From Edaphochlamys debaryana (Eukaryota > Chlorophyta > Chlorophyceae > Chlamydomonadales), in NCBI GenBank assembly GCA_016858145.1, contig JAEHOE010000197.1, forward strand, positions 107,425 through 171,424: a stretch of 64,000 nucleotides of DNA, read 5' to 3'. Within the stretch, counting starts at the first letter, position 1; each line of letters starts with the position of its first letter. The notes beneath the pieces are model-generated. The model saw nothing but the letters and a program-made list of their open reading frames with translations, was not told the DNA's origin and made no database searches. A program made the position numbers and the translations under genes. Positions 24,194 to 35,311 of the stretch are shown here, piece after piece.

Positions 24194-25921
24194 TTCTATC
24201 TATCCCAATGTTCGAGTCTGGCTCCGTGCAGCCCTCAACCCCTCTCCACCACCAGCCCGCACCACGGCACGCGGGCTCGCACCCGGCCATTAATCCGTTG
24301 GAACCCCGCACTACACGAGGTGGTGCGCTTGTCAGGCGTCTGACCGCCTCGGCCGGACATAGCCGGCCGGACCACCACAGCTACGGCTGAGGTACCCATG
24401 ATCGACCCTTGCAAGGCCCAACCGCTATAGGCACGTCCCGCCGCCAACGTCTCTGCTAGCTAAGCATCTCTGCTCGACAAACCTGTGGCTTCCGCCGGTG
24501 AAATGTGCCGATGTACGATGAAAACCCATCCCGCCTCTCCCCTTTGCCCTCGTTGCCCCACGCCCCCAGCTCACGCGGCTCGCCCGACAGGAAGGTATGA
24601 AAACAGGGGTGTCTGTCCTCCCCAGGACAGGGAAAAGGGCCGAGCCCCAAACCCCGCGAGGCCGGGCAGCACTGGGGCCGCGCAATTAAGCACTACGCCC
24701 CACAGCGCACGGACTAAACCCACGCCGCCATAAGTTAGGGGCCTTCGCAACCCCGCAATGCCGGACTGAGCCGGTTGGGTTGGGCGCACATTCACATGCA
24801 CCCTCCAAAAGATAGAAAGAGAAGATGTCCGTCTCCAATCCGCTACCGCCCACACGCCACCCGCTACATCTCTCCCTCCGCCGCCGCTGCTATTTGTTTG
24901 GGCCCTCAGCCCGGGTCCACGGCCGGCGGCCCTGGACAGGGCCCTAGACAGGGCCGATACTGGTCTCGTCGATCACATACAGCCAGCGCAGGGTCGATAA
25001 CTTTCCCTGCTCTCAATCACAAGCGATAGGGATAAAGAAAGTAAAGCTTTTGGCATCGCAGGCTAGGCGTGAATCGCACGCACGCACGCCAACACGGGGT
25101 AATCCCGGGGGGCGCTGGGGGCTCAGCCCAAAAATGCATGTGAGTACGTAGTTGTGTGGGGCCCGTCAACACCAACTGCTCGACCCTTGGTTGTGCGGCG
25201 CAATCAGTTTCGGCGCGTGCTGTTTTCCTTTACCACAGCCCAAACGAGTAATTGAGAGGCGGCACGGCATTGCCCACGCTCTGACCAAGGTCCACCAGAC
25301 GGCGCTTACAGCATTACCTGTCCTCTGTCCTTGCTGGTCTACGTACGCTCCCGACATGGTCCATCCGATCATAATCTGGTCCCTCCGCGCGTTCCTGTGC
25401 TCAACTACCAGCACCTCTCCTGCTTTCGCACCGCCAGCCCGCCGACCGAATTGCGCGGGCAGCTCCACTTTCCAACTTTCCATTCTGCCACACCGCCTTC
25501 CGCTCCGCGTCGTTGCACTCCACTCCATTCGATCCGATCCGCTCCGCTCCGCTTCACATCACAGCCCACATTCCACACAGTCCATCGGCGTCCGCCCACA
25601 CGGCGGCGGTCCGTTCAACCACAGCCAGCTGCAATGATATCCGTCACAGGTCACTGCCCACCCCCTGGATGGGTGCCAGAATGCCCGGCCACGAGTCCTC
25701 ATGGGTCGACCCTCCTCCCCGACCGCCACCGCTACGGCCATCGCGGCACAGTCCCACGAGACGAAGTCTTCAGACGTTGGTCCCCACTAACAGGCCCATG
25801 GGCGGCCCTTCTCAGGCTGGTAGGTAGGGCTCGTACCCGGCAGAGGCGGGGCCCATCCAGGCCTCAGCGGGCCCAGACGGGCCCCCCTAAGCGGCCCAGC
25901 CTCAGGCCCAGGCGGGCCCCC
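24194..25921. other. Intergenic, 1.7 kb, no gene recognised
   Basis: This separates the LRR2 gene from the PPR gene, whose stop lies at the right end. It lacks the G/C homopolymer runs that mark introns here. Short features: a GATCCGATCCGCTCCGCTCC run near 25530-25550 and repeated GGGCCC-rich patches at 25850-25920. A TTACA at 25306-25310 would be a TGTAA signal for the minus-strand PPR gene. No coding or RNA gene is supported. Confidence 0.45.
25306..25310 (-). terminator. TGTAA poly(A) signal candidate for the PPR gene
   Basis: TTACA on the plus strand reads TGTAA on the coding strand, about 610 bases beyond the stop at 25922. Motif match only; the distance is long. Confidence 0.2.
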
Positions 25922-27452
25922 TCACAGGTAGTCCCGCATCTCCAGCAGCTCCTCGGCCAGGTCCGTGCGCTCCGCGTTCATGCAGCACGTGGCAACCGAC
26001 GTGAACTGCGGTTGGGTCGGTTGGTTGGTCGGCTGTCAGCAAACCCTCTCCTGGAACACATGCGCGCCCTCCTGCCCATGCAGATACCCCTAGGAACGTG
26101 GGCGTTCTCATCCGCACGCTCTTACCGTCACGCACATGGGCCCTTGTCCGTCGCCCATATCCCATGCTGTCGTATCCAGAACACGCCAGGAGCCACCGAC
26201 GCACCCCCGGCACTCTCCTAACCCGCAATCGTACGCTTGCCTCCTCAGCTGCACTGTGTCCGCCTACCAAACCCCAAGACCCACAGGAGCCCCGGTAACT
26301 CACACACCGGCCCCGAAGCCCAAACGCACGCCCCAGGACCCACCGTGACGCCGTCCACCACAACGTCCGCCTTCATGAGCCGCGTGATGAGGGCGTACGA
26401 CTCGTCCAGCTGACCTGTACGGCACGTACGGCAAGTTGCGGTGAGCGCGCCGCAGCTCGACGAGGGCAAGCGCCACGCACGTTGGCAATCATCTAGGAGC
26501 CGATCCAGGTCGCGCCCCAGCACCCGACGCTGTACGGCACGTACGATGGGATGCGGTCAGCCACGTGGTCAACAACCTGGGACCCCACCAGCCATCACAT
26601 GCGGACGGGATGACCGCGACGAGCCAAACACCCGCCCTCAAGCACCCAACCTCAAGCCCGCCCGACCTAACAGACAACCTCCGGCCCCTTGCACTCCACG
26701 GCAACCCACCTTGCCGCGCCAGCGCCCGCACGACCACGTTGTACGCGGGCCCGAGCGCGCCCATGCCGCCACCCGCCGCCGCCGTCTCGTCCAGCAGCGC
26801 CGCCGCGCGCTGCCCCTGCTCCGCCGCCGCCAGCCCCGCCACCAGCGCCGTGGTGGTCTCCCCCGCGGGCGCGTGCCCCGCTGCCTGCAGCTCCCGGAAT
26901 AGCCCCTCGGCGCGCTTCCACTGACCCCCTGGAACAGCGAGGGGGAGTATGGCGGTGGTGGGCCGGTGGGGTAATGGCAGGGGGTCGCGGGGGAGGAATG
27001 GGGAGGCGGTGCGGTGCACGAGTGCGGTGGTGCGGTGCGGTGCACGAGTGCCGCCGAGGTGCGGTGCACGAGTGCCGCCCTGACGCTCGTGCGGACTGCA
27101 CGCCCTGCTGGTTTGCGACTTACCGCGAGCGAAGGACACGATGGCCGGCTCCAGAGCTGCAGGCTCGAGGTTTAGCTTGAGGACTTTGAGCTCGGTGAGC
27201 AGCTCTAGCGTCGAAGGCCAGTCCTCAGAGTCGCTGCTCTCTCGCAGCAGCCTCGCATAGTCATCTGGACGGGGTATGAAGCGAAGGGTGGGTCGCCGGC
27301 CGCGAAGGAAATGCTTCTGGAAGCAATCGTCGCTTACCAGCCGTCCGCTCTGCCACCGGGACACGCGACCGAGGTGCTACAGAGCGATGGGAAGCGGGTG
27401 CGGGCCGCGACGCCCGGGTGGGAGCGACGCGAGGTTGCAGCCGAGCAAGCAT
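25922..27452 (-). CDS. Small PPR-like organelle protein
   Basis: Five exons, 5' to 3': 27338-27452, 27124-27264, 26710-26928, 26344-26414, 25922-26005; 209 residues, all joins in phase. The ATG at 27452 begins MLARLQPRVAPTRASRPAPA, an Arg/Ala/Pro/Ser-rich, acid-free segment of about 38 residues that looks like a plastid or mitochondrial transit peptide. The body has helix pairs of the pentatricopeptide type: DYARLLRESSDSEDWPSTLE, GQWKRAEGLFRELQAAGHAP, TALVAGLAAAEQGQRAAALL, AYNVVVRALARQGQLDESYA and LITRLMKADVVVDGVT. PPR proteins bind organelle RNA; the target is unknown. It is short for the family, with roughly four or five repeats, and ends LLEMRDYL. Confidence 0.7.
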
Positions 27453-27789
27453 TTTGGTGGGCTTGCACGGGGGAAGGGGCCGGCCCTGACTATTACTAGC
27501 TGGGGAAGAGCAAGTAGCCTCAGGTATGAATAAAGAGCGATGGCGAGCCATGCACATGGTGGGAACCCAAGCCTCAGCCGTGCGTGCCATACCCAATGGC
27601 ACTCGCATGGTGCCACAACATCTCCCCGGCCCAAGCAACCAGCAACAGGCAACCGCTAAACTCATGCCTCCCCTTGACTCCTGTGCACTGCGTTGCCTGT
27701 AGCCCCCTCCTACTCACCCCTCCCTTTCCCTCCCCCAAATCGACCGAACTGATTCCACGGAACCCTTCCATCAACCAACAACGGTTGCC
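27453..27789. other. Short spacer between galactosidase stop and PPR start
   Basis: Both flanking genes are on the minus strand. This 337-base gap holds the galactosidase 3'UTR and the PPR promoter. No poly(A) motif of the TGTAA type is visible on the minus strand and no open frame has family resemblance. Confidence 0.4.
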
Positions 27790-30700
27790 TCACTGCGTGT
27801 CCTTGCTGCTCTTGCCGTGGTGCCGCTTCTTGGGCTGTAGCACCATCAGGACCAGCATGCCCGCCAGCGCCAGATTGAGCGCCAAGGACATCTTGCTCTC
27901 CAGGTACGACAGCCACACGCCGCTACAGCCACCCGCACCCCCACTGCTACTGCCGCCCAGCGCCGAGCGCCGCACGACCGTCCCCGCCCCATCCACCGGC
28001 TCCGCCCCGGCGCCGCCCCCCGGGCCGTGCTCCTTGGTGCACTGCACCTCGTCCGCCTCGCGACGGAGCGCTGCCACCTGCAGCCGGGTGGGGGATGGGG
28101 GTGGGGGGTGGTTACGCGGTTAGGACTGGGGGAGGCAGGGCTGGTGGCGGGTAGGAAGGACAGGGCCCGGTGGGTGACGCGTCCGTCTTGCGACGGAGCG
28201 CCGCCACCTGCGGGGTGGGGGGCGGTTCGGGCTGGGGGGAGGGCTGGTGGTGGGTAGGACGGACTACCGGTAGGCACGGTGGCACTCGTGGTTGGTCAGC
28301 CGCTTCCCTGGTTGGTCAGGACTGGGTCCCGCTTCCCTGTTCCGCAGTTTCCCATGCCCAGGGCCCTCCCCACCTCCCGCTCCCTCCTCTTGAGCTCGTT
28401 ACGCAGCCGCTGCCACGCCCCACCCAGCTACCCTGCCCTGCCCAGCCCTGCCCCATTGCGACTACTCAACCCCGCAATGCCCCTCCCCTCCCTCCCCACC
28501 TCCCGCTCCCGCGTCTTGAGCTCGTTGTGCAGCCGCTGCACCTCTGTCTCCAGCTCCTTGACCCGCACGAACCGCTCCGCGGCCTCCTTCTTGGCCTTGG
28601 CGGCGCCCCCCTTGCCCGCGTCCGAGGGCGCGGAGCCCAGCTGCAGGAAGTCGGCCCGAGCCCGCACGGAGGCCGCCATGGCCCGGGGGCCGAAGTCCAG
28701 GGCGGCGAGGGCCTTGTCCTTGTCCGCGAAGTCGAGGAACCTGGGGGGTGGGAGAGTGGGTGTGGTGGGGTTTGTTTGAAGCTGATGGGGGGAGGGGGGA
28801 GGGAGGGGGGGGGGGCGTTGGAAGTGGGGTGGGAGGGGGTGAGAGGGGGAGGATTGATGGGGCAGCGGCAAGTAAGCCCACTCTGCCTCCCTCCCCCTCA
28901 GCCTCTCCCGCACCTCGCCCGAGCACCCTTCCCCCCCTCACTTTAGCGTCACGAACCGCGCCTCGTGCGGCTCCACCTTGGCGGCCGTGAAGCGGCCCGT
29001 GAACACGCCCACGTCCTCCTCCAGCCACAGGTCGCGGACCTGCGGTTGGTGGTTGGGCGGTTGGTGGTTGGGTGGTTAACGGCTGGTTGGTTGGGGCGGT
29101 TCGCACGCGGCGCAGAGCACGTTTCGCATCGGTGCTCTGCAGTGCTGGGCAGTGCACAGCACGCGTCGCACAGCATGCTGGGCCCGGGTGGGCCTGGCTC
29201 ACCAGGGCGGTGGCCTTGGGCCCGGGCGGGTCCAGGGCGTGGGGGCATCCGTCGGGGCAGGAGAAGGGGCACATGTCCATCATGAAGCCTGGGGGGGAGA
29301 TAGAAGGGGGAGAGGGGGAGAGGGCAAGAGGGGGGAGAAGAAAGGGGTGAAAACAGGAAAGCGAGGGGTAGCTGAGAAGTGAGACAGCAACCTTCTGCCC
29401 CTGCCCCTTACAACACCCGTTCCTCACCCGACCACCCTCCATCCTCCCGCCCATAGTCAGTGCGACAGCATCAGCACAAACATATCACCAAGACCACCGC
29501 GCGCCCGCGCCTCCTCATCCCGATCCGGCTTGCCGCCCTCCTAACGAGTCCTGCCCTCTGGCCCCGCGCCCACAGCCCCCCTCTCCCCTCCACCCTGCTG
29601 CTCGCTCACCCTCGTTCTTCTTGCACTCTCCCCCCTCGGCCCACTCCTTGCACTGCTTGTGCTTGTCCACGCACACCGGGTCGGTGTTGGGCACCTCGCG
29701 GGACCACTGGGCGTGCTCGGTGGGCAGCTCGCGGCTGGGGGGTGGGGCCGGGGGAGGGGGGAGGGCAGAGAGGGTGGTGGTGAGGTTGAAGCGGAAGCGT
29801 GGAGTGGTTCGGGAAGAGAGTGACACCGTGGGCAGGTCACGGCCGGAGGAGGGGTGGGGGGAAAACAGGTGGTGGGGGCTGAGGTGGGGGAGAGAGGGCG
29901 ACAGCCGCTGCTGAAGGGTGGTGGCTCGGGTTGGTTGACGTGCCTGGGGTTGCCTGGGGTTGCCGCTTGCCGGGGTCGCTCCTTGATGCCTCCCTGGCCA
30001 GCCCCCGCCACCCCTACCTCTTCACCTCTAGCCTACCCTGCCCCCACCCCCCTTCGAACCCAACTCCACCCCTCACCTGAACAGGACGCTCACGTCCCTC
30101 GTCACCTCCCCCAGGTTTACCAGCAGCAGCGCCACCCGCCCGTCCGCCAGGGGCTTGGCCCACACCTCGAGCCCGGCGTCCTCGCCCTGCCCCGTCCACA
30201 CGGGCCGCCCCTGCTTGCCCAGGGGGTCCTGGTTCACCGCCAGGACCTCACGTGCCAGGAGGATCTGGGGGGCGGTAGAGGGGTAGGGAGAGGGGGAGGG
30301 GGTTAGGGGGGTAGGGAGAGGGGTGGAGGGGGTGGAGGGAGGGGGTTCACCGCCAGGACCTCACGAGCTAGGAGGATCTGGGGTAGGGTGGGTGGGAAGA
30401 CGGGGGGGTGAAGGCAGGGGGTGTTTGAAGCTGAGCAAGATTAAAGGGGGACGCGATGCGCTTGACTTCCCAGGGAATGGGTGTCCCTGCTCTCTTACGA
30501 CCTCTCTACAACCTCTGGAACATCACCCCTCCCTTTCCTGCAATCCCCCGTTCCCCCCACCTCCTAGCGTCGCCTCGCTCGACCCGTACGACCTCTCAAA
30601 GATCACCCATCCTTTCCCTTTCCAACCCCTCCAACCCCCCAACACCTCATGGGGTCATGGCCCGCCGGTTGCTCCCCGTTACTCTCGACCTCTTCGCCTA

Positions 30701-33700
30701 TGCTCCCCCAGATGCGCTTTCCCTGTGCCCTCTCCCCGACACGTGTCTGAACGCCCAAGCGCACCTCCAGCGTGGCCTTGCTCATGGCCCGCGGGTCATT
30801 CCCCAGGATGAGCGGCGCCGCCATGATGCACCAGAAGGCGAAGTGCGTGCGCTGCTCGGTCTGGGTGAGGCCGCCCACCTTGCCCCACCTGAGGGGGGGG
30901 GCGGTGTGTGGGGGTGTGGGAGGGGGAGGGGGGAGAGGGGGGTCGTGAGAAGGAATGGGTCGGCGGTTCATCCGCTCGTGGCCGCATGGGAGCCCGCCCT
31001 TGCCCCTACTCCTGAGCTGAAGCTGGGTCCTATGGCATAGCCCCCCTGCAGGGCCTTCGCTGGCATTCCGTCAATCCGCCACCCCTGCCTGTCTGACCAT
31101 GCCTGCCTCTCTGCCCCGGGCATCCCCCCTCCCCGCACCTCTCCCTGCTGATGTACATGCCCGGCTTGCAGCCCCGCACGTGCTTGGGGCACTCCTGCCG
31201 TACCACAACAACAGCAAAGCAAGTCAGCGAGCAGGTGCAAGGTCAAACGCCTGCTACACAGCCCAGCCCCGCGCCCTTGTAAGAATACGACAGCGGTCGT
31301 ACCTGTACGATGCCGTACGGGTACATGCCGTCCAGTCCGACCACCAGCATGTCTGGGTCGTTGAACCCGCCGGGGCCAGCGTGCTCCCACAGGCCCTGGA
31401 GTTTGGGGGCAGAGGGGGAGGGGGGGGGGACCAGACAGGTTAGGGTGGTGAGCGGCTCGGGGCGGCAGCTGCTGCGCGGTTCGCCGGATGATAGAAGGGC
31501 ACCCTCACTCCCTCTCTCTCCCCTCCCCTCTCCACCTGCATCTGCCGCACCGCCCTCTTGCAGCCGCCTCTGCCCTGACCACTCCCATCTGTGCATACCG
31601 CACCGGCCCCCCTCCTGCCCCTCCCTCCAGCTCCCTCCATCCCCTTCCCCCTCCCCTCCACACCCCACCTACGTCTGCCGCACCGCCCCCTCTTCCCGCG
31701 TCCTCCACACCCTCCCCTCCCCTCCCCCTCCCCTCACCCACCCCCACCTGCGTCTGCCGCACCGCCCCAAGGATGGGCTGCAGGAAGCTGGGCAGCAGCG
31801 CCGCCTTGGCCTGGGCGGGGTCCCACACGGAGAAGACGTCGATGCCGGTGCGCCAGGAGTTGCCCACCTGGGGGGGGGAGGGAGGGGGGAGGGGGAGGGG
31901 GTGATGTTCGGAGCATTGGAGAGCGACGGGAGAGATAGAGCGGCAGCCAGCGAGCCCAATGGTGTGTGTATGCAGGGGGTTGAGAGGGAGGGAGGAGGGG
32001 GGTTGCAGCGGAGCGGACCTCTTCACGGCAGGGTAAGCAGGGTAAGTTGTGGGTTGGGCTGCAGTGATGGCCCTCATGGCCCAAGCCCCGTCCTCATCCT
32101 TGGCCCGGCCTCCCCTGCCCTTTCCACGCCCCCTCTGTCACCCCCTTCCACCCACCTCGCGCCCCCACAGCCAGGGCTGCCCCCTCTGTCACCTCCTCCC
32201 CACCCTAAGCCCCACCTCGTGCACCCACAGACCCAGGGCCCCCCCCCCGCCCCCTCTCTCCCCCACCTCCCAAACCCCACCTGGTGCCCCCATAGCCAGG
32301 GCTGCCCCGAGCCCCAGGAGCAAAGGCTGAACAGGATGGGCCGCCCGGTCGCCGCCAGGGCGTCCCGCATACGGCTGTACGTCACTTCCGTACTCTCCGT
32401 AACGCCGTTCATGTCGCAGTAGTCGTACTTGAGGTAGTCAACGCCCCACTCGGCGTACGTGGCGGCGTCCTGGCGGCGGGGCGGCGGTTGGCGGTTGGGG
32501 GTTGGGGACGATTACAACCGGGGAAAAGGGGGCTCCCGATATCACTACAAGGGGCGCACAGCTGGGCGTGCGAGGCTTTCCAGTCCGTCAGGCCCCGTAG
32601 CCCTCCTGCCTCCCTCCCGCTGCCCCCCTGCCCCCCGGTCCGAAGCGATCTGCCCGGCTGCTTGCACTGAGCGCTGCCCTCCGCGTCACAAGGGGAGGTC
32701 AGCTCGCGTGTAAGGCTCAACAGTCCGACAGGCCTCGGAGGCACACCCCCTGCCCCCTCTACCCCCCTCCCTGGGCCCCCCTGCCCCCTCCACACACCCC
32801 CGCCCAGCCTCACGATCTTCTCGTGCCCCCAGCTGCCCGGGTAGCCCTCGCAGGTGTGGTTGCCGGTGTCCGAGTAGACACCGAACTTGAGGCCCTTGGA
32901 GTGGATGTAGTCGCCCAGGGCCTGGGGGTTGGAGGGTTCGGAGGTTGGGGGTGTGTGGTGAGGGGGTCACGGGTTGTTTGATACTGAGCGGGACTGCAGG
33001 GTGCGGGGGGTGGGGGCTTCGGAAAAGAGGTACCCCACCAGCTTCCCGGTCATGTCCCACGGGGTCCCGGTGCACCCCAGCACCCCCCCCTCCCACCACG
33101 CTCACCTTCATGCCCGACGGGAATCCGTCCCGGCTCCCTCCATCCCTACCTTGAGCTCCTTCCCACCAGCCCCCACGCGCGCCAAGTTGGTTTTCACCCC
33201 ATCAGCCCCCCCCACACACCCCTCCACCCACGCACCTTCATGCCCGACGGGAACTTGTCCTTGAAGGGCAGGATCTTGCCCGTGGCGGGGTCGCGCTTCT
33301 CCATCCAGCAGTCGTCTGGGGGGAGGGGTGTAAGGAGGCAGAGGGCAGGGGCGTGTACGGCGCAGCTATAGCAGTCGTCAAGCGAGGCGGGGGGCTAGGC
33401 GGGGCGCATCCGATCCACGTCTCTGCCCTCCACGTCCCACGTCCCCCACGTCCCACCTACACGGGGCTCTGACAACGCCGGCTGCGTGACCCGCGCCCCG
33501 CCCTTGCCCCGTCCCACCCCGCCCGCCTCCGCTGCCTCCGCCCCGCCCCAACCCACACCGCCAGGGGACAGGCCACCGGGAGGGTGTGCTGTGCTGTGCT
33601 GTGCCACGTCGAGGCCGGCGACCGTGTGGGCGGATGCGCCGCGACGCCCAATCGGCGACTGTGTCTGGGCCTAGGTGCGGCCATGTAGCACTTTGGCTGG

Positions 33701-34850
33701 GCGCCGTCTAGCCCCCTGCCGCCTGTTGCCAGTGTCCCGACACTCAGGCCCTCGCACGCACCGACATATGCGTACACGCAGCCCGAAGGCCCCCATCCCT
33801 CGACTCCATCCTTTGACTGCCCACCCCAGCACTACCATTCCAACCGGAAAATCGTCACCCAGCGGCCCCAGACCGGCATCTTGCATCACCACTACGCCCC
33901 ATCTCGCCCCACAACCTCAGTAACTCACCCCCTCCCCCCGCACCGATACTGACGTACACGAAGCCCACGTGTCCCCATGTCTGCCCCCTTCACCACCCCC
34001 CAAAAGCCCTAACCAGTTCCCCAATTCCTCCCAAATCAACAGGCTCCGTCCCCACGCACCGATGTTGACATACACGAAGCCAGCGTCCTTTAGGCCCGAG
34101 GACACGATCGCGTCAGCCACCTCACGGATGATGGTCTCGTTGATGTTGCACCTGACAGGGGGGAAGAGTGCGAGGGTGAGGAAGGAAAAGGGAGAGACAG
34201 GAAAGGGGGGAGACGGCGGCCGCTGGAGAGGCGAGGACGGGCCGCCCGGGAGGGAGGACCCTAAACCCCGGCGAGTCAGGGCTCAGGGTTACGGGCTCAG
34301 GGGGTGAAGTGAGGTGAAGTCTGAATCATCGCATGGTAGATAGACGTGAGGAGGGAGGAGTGCCGTGTGAAGAGTGAATCAGTGCGTGGTGGACGAAGGT
34401 TTACGGTATGTCGTGAGGGAGAGGGAGGGAGAGGGAGGAGCACAGGGGCGCAGGACGGCCCGGCCGCACCTGAAGTAGTTCCACGAGTTCCATCCCATGG
34501 CCGGCGTGCGCCCCACGCCATTGTTCAGCGCCGTGGCCAGGCGGGCTACACGGGACGGGCAGAGTAGGAGAGCGAGGATAAGGCAGGAGCGCGAGGTGAG
34601 CGCGGAGGAAAGCGTCGGGGCGGTGCAACGGCGCTCCGCTGTTGAGAGGGGGCACGGGTGGCGTCCCAACCCGCGCAGGAAAGGGTGCAACACCCGGCGC
34701 CGGCCACGAGGGCCCCCGCCCTCAAGGGTGTGGTGTTCTCGGCCCCCAGCGGAGGAAAGCTTCGGGAACAGGCTCACCGAACAGGAGCGCGCCGAACACT
34801 GCGATGGCTCGCCCGTATCCTTTTCCCGGGCTTCCGTGCCCGTGCGCCAT
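27790..34850 (-). CDS. GH27 alpha-galactosidase with ShKT domain and C-terminal membrane anchor
   Basis: Sixteen exons, 5' to 3': 34778-34850, 34470-34545, 34060-34151, 33236-33315, 32814-32921, 32281-32469, 31748-31867, 31303-31395, 31139-31194, 30765-30888, 30077-30264, 29610-29734, 29203-29288, 28942-29039, 28500-28740, 27790-28077; 678 residues, in frame. The N-terminus (AIAVFGALLFARLATA) is a signal peptide or anchor. GH27 hallmarks: MGWNSWNYFRC, DDCWMEKRD, VYSDTGNHTCEGYPGSWGHE, YLKYDYCDM with nucleophile Asp at about 159, SWRTGIDVF with acid/base Asp at about 216, GGFNDPDMLV, and FWCIMAAPLILGND. It should release terminal alpha-galactose in the secretory pathway or outside the cell. After the C-terminal beta part begins (VALLLVNLGEVTRDV), a six-cysteine ShKT module is inserted at about residues 410-460 (VCVDKHKQCKEWAEGGECKK to CPFSCPDGC). 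A coiled-coil helix (RFVRVKELETEVQRLHNEL) and a hydrophobic segment (LALNLALAGMLVLMVL) with a basic tail follow. Confidence 0.93.
31533..31775 (-). repeat. Four copies of galactosidase exon 7 donor junction
   Basis: CACCTGCGTCTGCCGCACCG at 31745 is the genuine junction. Related copies start at 31666 (CACCTACGTCTGCCGCACCG), near 31587 (TGTGCATACCGCACCG) and at 31533 (CACCTGCATCTGCCGCACCG). Spacing is about 79 bp for the nearest pair. Confidence 0.85.
32153..32305 (-). repeat. Three copies of galactosidase exon 6 donor junction
   Basis: CACCTGGTGCCCCCATAGCC at 32278 is the genuine exon end; copies at 32213 and 32153 (CACCTCGCGCCCCCACAGCC) continue into the same AGGGCTGCCCC or a near match. Spacing is 60-65 bp. 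Confidence 0.85.
33759..34095 (-). repeat. Three copies of galactosidase exon 3 donor junction
   Basis: CACCGATGTTGACATACACG at 34057 is genuine. CACCGATACTGACGTACACG at 33941 lies 116 bp away and CACCGACATATGCGTACACG at 33759 a further 182 bp away. All continue with (A/C)AGCCC-like sequence. Confidence 0.85.
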
Positions 34851-35311
34851 GATGAGCGGTAGCTGCAGGCGAGCGATCAGTAGCTAGCGTGGTCTAAGCC
34901 CATTTAGCGGGGGCTCCGCGGGCGCTCACGACAGCTGCGAATGCGCAAGTGCAAGTGCAAGTCTGCGCTGTATGCCCGCTAAGCAACGTGAGCAAATGCG
35001 AAGCCCTGTATTGTGTTGAGCGTGTGATCGCACCGTTTGCTTGTGCTCGGTGCCTGGGCGCAGATGCAACAGTTGCAGGTGTCGCGCTCCGCACCCCGGT
35101 CCCACATACCTTATGAGCTACGCTACCTCGTGAACCTCACCTCGTGACCTAGAGCGACAGCCCCCTAGAACACCGTGCGCCCACCTTGCCTTTTGCACCC
35201 ACCCTCTACCGCTCTGCGTCTGGCGTGGACGGGGGGTCTCCGTCCTTCCCCTTACATCCCGGACGGCTCGGTGATGTCCTTCGGGATAGGAATAGCTTCC
35301 AGGAGCGCAGA
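34851..35311. promoter_or_regulatory. Divergent promoter region, galactosidase and HRD3
   Basis: Only 461 bases separate the start codons of two secretory-pathway genes transcribed away from each other. The stretch is less GC-rich than the introns and has a short GTGCAAGTGCAAGTGCAAGT tandem (around 34945-34965) but no clear TATA box. A shared promoter is inferred from geometry. Confidence 0.4.

Noticed and set aside
24300..24420. Possible tRNA-like fold around inverted GGCCGGACATAGCCGGCC
   Set aside because: No acceptor stem, anticodon arm or B-box of tRNA could be laid out; it is only a GC-rich inverted repeat.
29203..29734. ShKT domain read as a toxin gene
   Set aside because: The six-cysteine module is embedded in a GH27 enzyme and is a common structural domain in algae; nothing suggests a toxin.
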